This document shows positions 60,063 through 64,000 of a DNA stretch of 64,000 nt, in pieces; position 1 is the stretch's first letter, and every line of letters starts with the position of its first letter. The DNA is from Kitasatospora viridis (lineage in GTDB: Bacteria; Actinomycetota; Actinomycetes; Streptomycetales; Streptomycetaceae): contig NZ_VIWT01000001.1 of assembly GCF_007829815.1 (NCBI RefSeq), forward strand, positions 3,619,501 through 3,683,500, read 5' to 3'. The position numbers were made by a program, and so were the translations under genes. The notes beneath the pieces were generated by a model. The model saw nothing but the letters and a program-made list of their open reading frames with translations. It did no database searches and was not told the DNA's origin.

Positions 60063-61060
60063 TGCTCCGTGCCACTGGCGCAATGCTCGGCCTCGCGCTG
60101 GGCGACGCGCTCGGCTTCCCGACCGAGTTCCAGTCCGTCGAGATGCTCTCCCGCAGCTACCCGGACTGGCGGCAGCTCCCGCTGCGCAAGGAAGCGATCG
60201 TCACCGACGACACCCAGATGACGCTCTCGGTCGGCCGGGCGCTGCGCACCGCGCTGGCCCAGGGGCCACTGACCGCGGCGCTATTCACCGAGCCGCTGCG
60301 CGCGGAGTTCGTCGAGTGGTGGCGCTCGCCGGAGAACAACCGGGCACCGGGCTTCACCTGCATGAGCGCCTGCGCCGAGCTGAGCCGGCGCGGGGTGCTC
60401 TGGCAGGACGCCAGCCGGATCGGCTCCAAGGGCTGCGGCGCCAACATGCGGGTGGCCCCGCTCGGGCTGGTCCGCGAGCTGACGGCGGACCAGCTGGCCG
60501 GCGGGGCCCAGCTGCAAGCCGCCCTGACGCACGGTCACCCGACCGGCCTGGCGGCGAGTGAGCTGACCGCGCTGACCGTGCGACTGCTGGTCGATGGCGT
60601 CGCCCCGGCCGAACTGCCGGCCCGGCTGCGCGCCCACGCGCTGGCCAACCGCACCCGGTACCGCGAGGACTGGCTGGGCGACCTGTGGACCAGGTCCCAC
60701 CACCACTCGGCGGAGAAGTTCATCGCGCTGGGCTGGGACGAGTGCCTGGGCGTGCTGGACCGGCTGGACCGGGCACTGGCCGCACCGGACCCGGAGGCCG
60801 ACCCGTGCCTGGTCACCGGCGAGGGGTGGATCGCCGAGGAGGCCTTCGCCACCGCGCTGCTCTGCTTCCTGCTCTTCCCGCAGGACCCGGTCACGGCGAT
60901 CCGCCGGGCCGCCTACTCCTCCGGCGACTCGGACTCGCTGGCCTGCCTGACCGGCGCCTTCGCCGGTGCGTACCTGGGCGCTGCGGCCTGGCCGGCCGAC
61001 TGGGCGGAGCGGATCGAGTACCGCCCGGAGCTGCTGGCGCTCGGCGCCCTCTGGGACTGA
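60062..61060 (+). CDS. ADP-ribosylglycohydrolase (DraG/ARH family)
   Basis: A 332-residue ADP-ribosyl hydrolase. Magnesium-binding segments are GLALGDALGFPTEF, VTDDTQMTLSVG and SSGDSDSLACLTGAFAGA, with GSKGCGANMRVAPLG between, matching the DraG/ARH fold. The family removes ADP-ribose from Arg or Ser, or cleaves related linkages. The ATG shares one base with the P450 stop. It reads toward the DUF2786 gene, which is 7 bp away on the other strand. Confidence 0.92.
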   Translation: MLRATGAMLGLALGDALGFPTEFQSVEMLSRSYPDWRQLPLRKEAIVTDDTQMTLSVGRALRTALAQGPLTAALFTEPLRAEFVEWWRSPENNRAPGFTCMSACAELSRRGVLWQDASRIGSKGCGANMRVAPLGLVRELTADQLAGGAQLQAALTHGHPTGLAASELTALTVRLLVDGVAPAELPARLRAHALANRTRYREDWLGDLWTRSHHHSAEKFIALGWDECLGVLDRLDRALAAPDPEADPCLVTGEGWIAEEAFATALLCFLLFPQDPVTAIRRAAYSSGDSDSLACLTGAFAGAYLGAAAWPADWAERIEYRPELLALGALWD

Positions 61061-61067
61061 CGGCCGG

Positions 61068-62360
61068 TCAGCGCAGCCGCTTGCGCGGGTGCAGCGCGGC
61101 GCGGTCGGCGGCGGCCCGGCCGGCCGCCCAGCCCTCGCCGTCGCTCACCCGGACCCGCTGCGAGGTGAGCTTGGGGAACATCTGCTCGGTGGCCGAGTCC
61201 ACCGCCTGCTCCCGGGCGGCCAGCGCGGGCAGCAGCCGGCTGTCCGGCAGCAGCTGCTCGGCGGTGCCGTCCTCGCGCAGGTGCCGGCCGGCCGCCGCCT
61301 CCCGGGTGGTCCGCTCGGTCGCCTCGGTCAGCCGCTCCCGGATCCGGGCCGCGTACGAGACCAGGAACGACTGCCGGAACGCCCTGGTGCGGGAGGCGCC
61401 GTCCAGGTGCTGGCGGCTGCCGGCCTTGTGCATCGCCGCGGTGGCCTGCACCAGCAGCGAGGTGTAGAGCAGTTCGACCGCGTCGAGGTCCGGGTCGAAG
61501 CCGATCACGGTGCAGAAGGAGAACTCCTTCGCCCAGACCACCCGGCACCGGTTGGCCGCCGCCACCGCGTCCAGCAGCATCGCCTTCGGCCCCTCGTACG
61601 GGTTCTCCACCCCGAGGCGCACCGCGCCCGGGGTCGCGCTCCCCTCCGATCCCGGGGGCCGGCCGGCCGCCAGCAGCGCCTCGTCGATGCTGTGCTGGGC
61701 CATCAGCTGCTGGGCCTTGGCGGTCAGCGCCTCGGCCTCCTGCGGGTACTCGGTGGACTCCGCCTTGGCCAGCAGCGCGCGGATCCGTCCGAGCATCCGC
61801 GGCTCGTCCGGCGACGGCACCGTCGAACGGTGCTCGGCCCGCTGCGCACCGCCCGGCACCGGCCCGACCGGCGCCAGCACCGGCAGCCGGGCGAGCAGCG
61901 CCAGCAGCTCCAGCGCGGTGGTGGCCAGCGCGAACCGGTCCAGCCGGTGCCGCTCGGCGAACTCCGGCAGGAACCGCTCGTCGCCGTCCCACCAGGTCTG
62001 CTCGGCACCGAGCTCCTGCAGCTGCTCGCGCCAGCGGCGGTCCAGCGCGGCCGGGGCGTGCCGACGGGCCTCGCCGGCCACCAGGCCGGTCAGCAGCGCG
62101 AGGTGATCACCCGCCAGGTCACGCCGGACCAGCCGGGCCAGGTCGGCCGGGCGCCAGCCGCGGGCCCAGAGCGAGCCCAGCGAGCGCTCGCCCAGCACCA
62201 GCAGGGCCTGGCCGGTCAGCGGCCACTGGTCGGCGGAGGCGGCGAGCAGGGACGCGCCGTCGTCCAGGGCCCGGTCGGCCCGCTTGGGCGGGGCACCCAG
62301 CAGCCCGTCCAGCGCCCGTTCCCACAGCCGTACCGCCGTCTGGCTCGAATCGTTGCTCAC
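61068..62360 (-). CDS. DUF2786-domain protein
   Basis: A 430-residue cytosolic protein. The middle holds a DUF2786 segment (RIRALLAKAESTEYPQEAEA, LTAKAQQLMAQHSID). The remainder is Arg/Leu/Ala-rich helix. DUF2786 is found in bacteria and phage proteins; function unknown. GTG 62360 is the likely start; ATG 62393 is in frame, but neither has a good ribosome site. Divergent from the DUF1707 gene. Confidence 0.75.
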   Translation of the reverse strand: MSNDSSQTAVRLWERALDGLLGAPPKRADRALDDGASLLAASADQWPLTGQALLVLGERSLGSLWARGWRPADLARLVRRDLAGDHLALLTGLVAGEARRHAPAALDRRWREQLQELGAEQTWWDGDERFLPEFAERHRLDRFALATTALELLALLARLPVLAPVGPVPGGAQRAEHRSTVPSPDEPRMLGRIRALLAKAESTEYPQEAEALTAKAQQLMAQHSIDEALLAAGRPPGSEGSATPGAVRLGVENPYEGPKAMLLDAVAAANRCRVVWAKEFSFCTVIGFDPDLDAVELLYTSLLVQATAAMHKAGSRQHLDGASRTRAFRQSFLVSYAARIRERLTEATERTTREAAAGRHLREDGTAEQLLPDSRLLPALAAREQAVDSATEQMFPKLTSQRVRVSDGEGWAAGRAAADRAALHPRKRLR

Positions 62361-62469
62361 CCGGCCATGATGCCGGAGCCGCGAAGCGGGCATGATGAGC
62401 GTCGGGGCGGAACCCGATCGCGGGCGCGTTCGTCCTCATGCTGGGGAGAGAACCGAGGGAGGAGTCCGG

Positions 62470-63084
62470 ATGGGTGACGTGCAGTCGTGGTCCGGCGGCT
62501 GGCCGCCCCGGCAGCCCGCAGCGGCTCCGGTACCCCCGGCCCCCGCGCCCTACGCCGCACCGGCGCCGCCCGCCTTCGGCTCGCCGCACGCCGGGATGCG
62601 CGCCGCGCACACCGACCGCGAGCGCACGGTGGACGTGCTGAAGGCCGCCTACGCCGAAGGCCGGCTCTCCGCCGCCGAGTACGGCGAGCGCTTCGACGCG
62701 ACGCAGAGCGCGCAGACGTACGGCCAGCTGGCCCAGTTGGTCGCCGACCTGCCGGCCGGTCCGGGCCTGGGCCCGGTGGGCGTGCCGATGGCCGTGCCGA
62801 TCGCCCCGGTGCCCGCCACCTTCCTGCCGCCGCCGACCCGGCCGGCCCCGAACAACTCGGTGGCGATCGCCTCCCTGGTGCTCGGCCTGCTGTGCGTGCC
62901 GACGATGGGCGTCGCGGGCCTGCCGGCCGTGGTGACCGGCCACATCGCCCGCAGCCAGATCCGCCGCACCAAGGAGAGCGGTGACGGTATGGCGACGTTC
63001 GGGATGGTTCTGGGTTACCTCTCGCTGGCCGGTTGGTCGATGTTCCTCCTGCTCGGCATGTTGGCCGTGGTGGCGCACGGGTAG
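62470..63084 (+). CDS. DUF1707-DUF4190 membrane protein
   Basis: A 204-residue protein. A Pro/Ala-rich N-terminus is followed by DUF1707 (RAAHTDRERTVDVLKAAY, AEGRLSAAEYGERFDATQSA, residues about 44-98), a linker, then two membrane helices with the DUF4190 pattern (VAIASLVLGLLCVPTMG and GMVLGYLSLAGWSMFLLLGM). Such proteins are abundant in actinobacteria. Function unknown. GGGAGGAGTCC precedes ATG 62470. Confidence 0.8.
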   Translation: MGDVQSWSGGWPPRQPAAAPVPPAPAPYAAPAPPAFGSPHAGMRAAHTDRERTVDVLKAAYAEGRLSAAEYGERFDATQSAQTYGQLAQLVADLPAGPGLGPVGVPMAVPIAPVPATFLPPPTRPAPNNSVAIASLVLGLLCVPTMGVAGLPAVVTGHIARSQIRRTKESGDGMATFGMVLGYLSLAGWSMFLLLGMLAVVAHG

Positions 63085-63439
63085 CGGCCCGGCACGGCCC
63101 GTGCCGGCCGCGGCTCCTCCCGGGCGGCGGCCGGATCCGCCACGACCTGCGGCACTCCATTTGTTTTGACCGCGCTCGATGCGCTAGGTACGCTCTGACC
63201 TTGTGCCTGGGGTGTCCCCGGGTCCTTGTGCGTGCCAGCACACCGGCCATCGCAGTGGCGAGGTTCAACCCGCCCTGCCCGTGCCGTCGCTGTGCGTCAG
63301 CCCATGGGATTCCGCGTGATCCTCTCCGGTGAGAGGCCCAACACACCCGACCTCGGGGGTCGGCGTGAGCTGGGCGGTCCGCTCGGGAACACCGCAGGTT
63401 AGTTTCACCAAGCCTTGGCACACAGAAAACGGAGAAACG
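63085..63439. other. rpsL leader region
   Basis: A 355-bp region with no supported gene; it carries the promoter listed separately and about 245 nt of leader. Confidence 0.6.
63166..63194 (+). promoter_or_regulatory. rpsL promoter
   Basis: TTGACC (63166-63171) and TACGCT (63189-63194) with 17 bp between, a good vegetative promoter for the rpsL-rpsG operon. Confidence 0.65.
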
Positions 63440-63811
63440 GTGCCTACGATCCAGCAGCTGGTCCGAAAGGGCCGGCAGGACAAGGTCGAGAAGAACAAGA
63501 CGCCCGCCCTGAAGGGTTCGCCCCAGCGTCGCGGCGTCTGCACGCGTGTGTACACGACCACCCCGAAGAAGCCGAACTCGGCGCTTCGCAAGGTCGCCCG
63601 TGTGCGCCTCACCAGCGGGATCGAGGTCACCGCTTACATCCCGGGCGAGGGCCACAACCTGCAGGAGCACTCCATCGTGCTGGTCCGCGGTGGCCGTGTG
63701 AAGGACCTTCCTGGTGTCCGCTACAAGATCATCCGCGGTTCGCTCGACACCCAGGGTGTCAAGAACCGCAAGCAGGCTCGCAGCCGCTACGGCGCCAAGA
63801 AGGAGAAGTAA
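63440..63811 (+). CDS. rpsL: 30S ribosomal protein S12
   Basis: A 123-residue S12 (start GTG 63440 with GGAGA upstream). S12 sits in the decoding centre. Lys43 ([12 protein letters not shown]) and Lys88 ([12 protein letters not shown]) are the wild-type residues, so no streptomycin resistance or the known K88 antibiotic-overproduction change is present. rpsG starts 2 bp after the stop. Confidence 0.98.
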   Translation: MPTIQQLVRKGRQDKVEKNKTPALKGSPQRRGVCTRVYTTTPKKPNSALRKVARVRLTSGIEVTAYIPGEGHNLQEHSIVLVRGGRVKDLPGVRYKIIRGSLDTQGVKNRKQARSRYGAKKEK

Positions 63812-63813
63812 GA

Positions 63814-64000
63814 ATGCCTCGTAAGGGCCCCGCCCCGAAGCGCCCGGTCATCATCGACCCGGTTTACGGCTCCCCGCTGGTGACCTCGCTGGTCAACAAG
63901 ATCCTGCTGCACGGCAAGCGCTCCACCGCCGAGCGGATCGTCTACGGCGCCCTTGAGGGCGTCCGTGAGAAGACCGGCTCCGACCCGGTCGTCACCCTGA
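63814..64000 (+). CDS. rpsG: 30S ribosomal protein S7, N-terminal part (runs off the right edge)
   Basis: The first 62 residues of S7 ([20 protein letters not shown], then [20 protein letters not shown]). It is the second gene of the str operon; fusA and tuf would be expected downstream. Confidence 0.95.
   Translation, partial: MPRKGPAPKRPVIIDPVYGSPLVTSLVNKILLHGKRSTAERIVYGALEGVREKTGSDPVVTL

Noticed and set aside
63560..63710. Possible streptomycin-resistance allele of rpsL
   Set aside because: Lys43 and Lys88 are both wild type.

Overview
The window is high-GC actinobacterial chromosome, almost certainly Streptomycetaceae (Streptomyces or Kitasatospora). Evidence: very strong G/C third positions; many GTG/TTG starts (rpoB on TTG; rpoC, rplA and rpsL on GTG); the order tRNA-Thr / tRNA-Met / rpmG / hadA-hadB / merR / murB / add / aspC / tRNA-Trp / secE / nusG / rplK / rplA / rplJ / rplL / rpoB / rpoC / rpsL / rpsG; and the long acidic N-terminus of NusG. 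No rRNA, CRISPR array or transposase was found.

Region 1 (1-5.25 kb) is a compact accessory lipid-type cluster: the tail of an EmrB/QacA-type exporter, then a stand-alone acyl carrier protein, a soluble diiron acyl-ACP desaturase-like enzyme, a holo-ACP synthase/hotdog-thioesterase fusion, a fatty acyl-AMP ligase and an enoyl-CoA hydratase/isomerase, closed by a strong terminator. Together these could activate an acyl chain, load it on the ACP, desaturate it, move a double bond and release it. Region 2 (5.3-12.6 kb) holds housekeeping and regulatory genes: yccF, tetR with its operator, a flavin monooxygenase, two divergent citrate synthase genes (one with an N-terminal HTH), a mismatch DNA glycosylase, a PAP2 membrane protein and yajQ.

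Region 3 (12.76-17.91 kb) is a roughly 5.1-kb genomic island in the 3' half of tRNA-Tyr. It is bounded by identical 55-bp direct repeats and has no recognisable integrase. It carries a CxxC protein, an autoregulated-looking GntR/HutC repressor with three operator copies, a frameshifted second GntR gene, a HAD hydrolase and a lower-GC orphan P-loop ATPase.

Region 4 (18-33.5 kb) is a potassium-homeostasis island: a UspA protein, two KimA-type K+ transporters, kdpF-A-B-C, kdpD-E and a multi-pass membrane protein. Arrays of CGTCAA/CGTTAA/CGTAAG hexamers phased at 10-11 bp lie upstream of usp, kimA1, kdpF and the membrane-protein gene, with an inverted version before kimA2. This suggests one response regulator, probably KdpE, controls the block.

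Region 5 (33.5-64 kb) is the conserved core: a degenerate amidohydrolase, tRNA-Thr, tRNA-Met, rpmG, the MaoC hydratase pair, murB, an adenosine deaminase-like enzyme, an aminotransferase, tRNA-Trp and the secE-to-rpsG transcription/translation block. Accessory genes are interspersed: a His/Thr-repeat membrane peptide, a DUF4097 lipoprotein, a two-component system, and a translationally coupled sirtuin / P450 / ADP-ribosylglycohydrolase operon.
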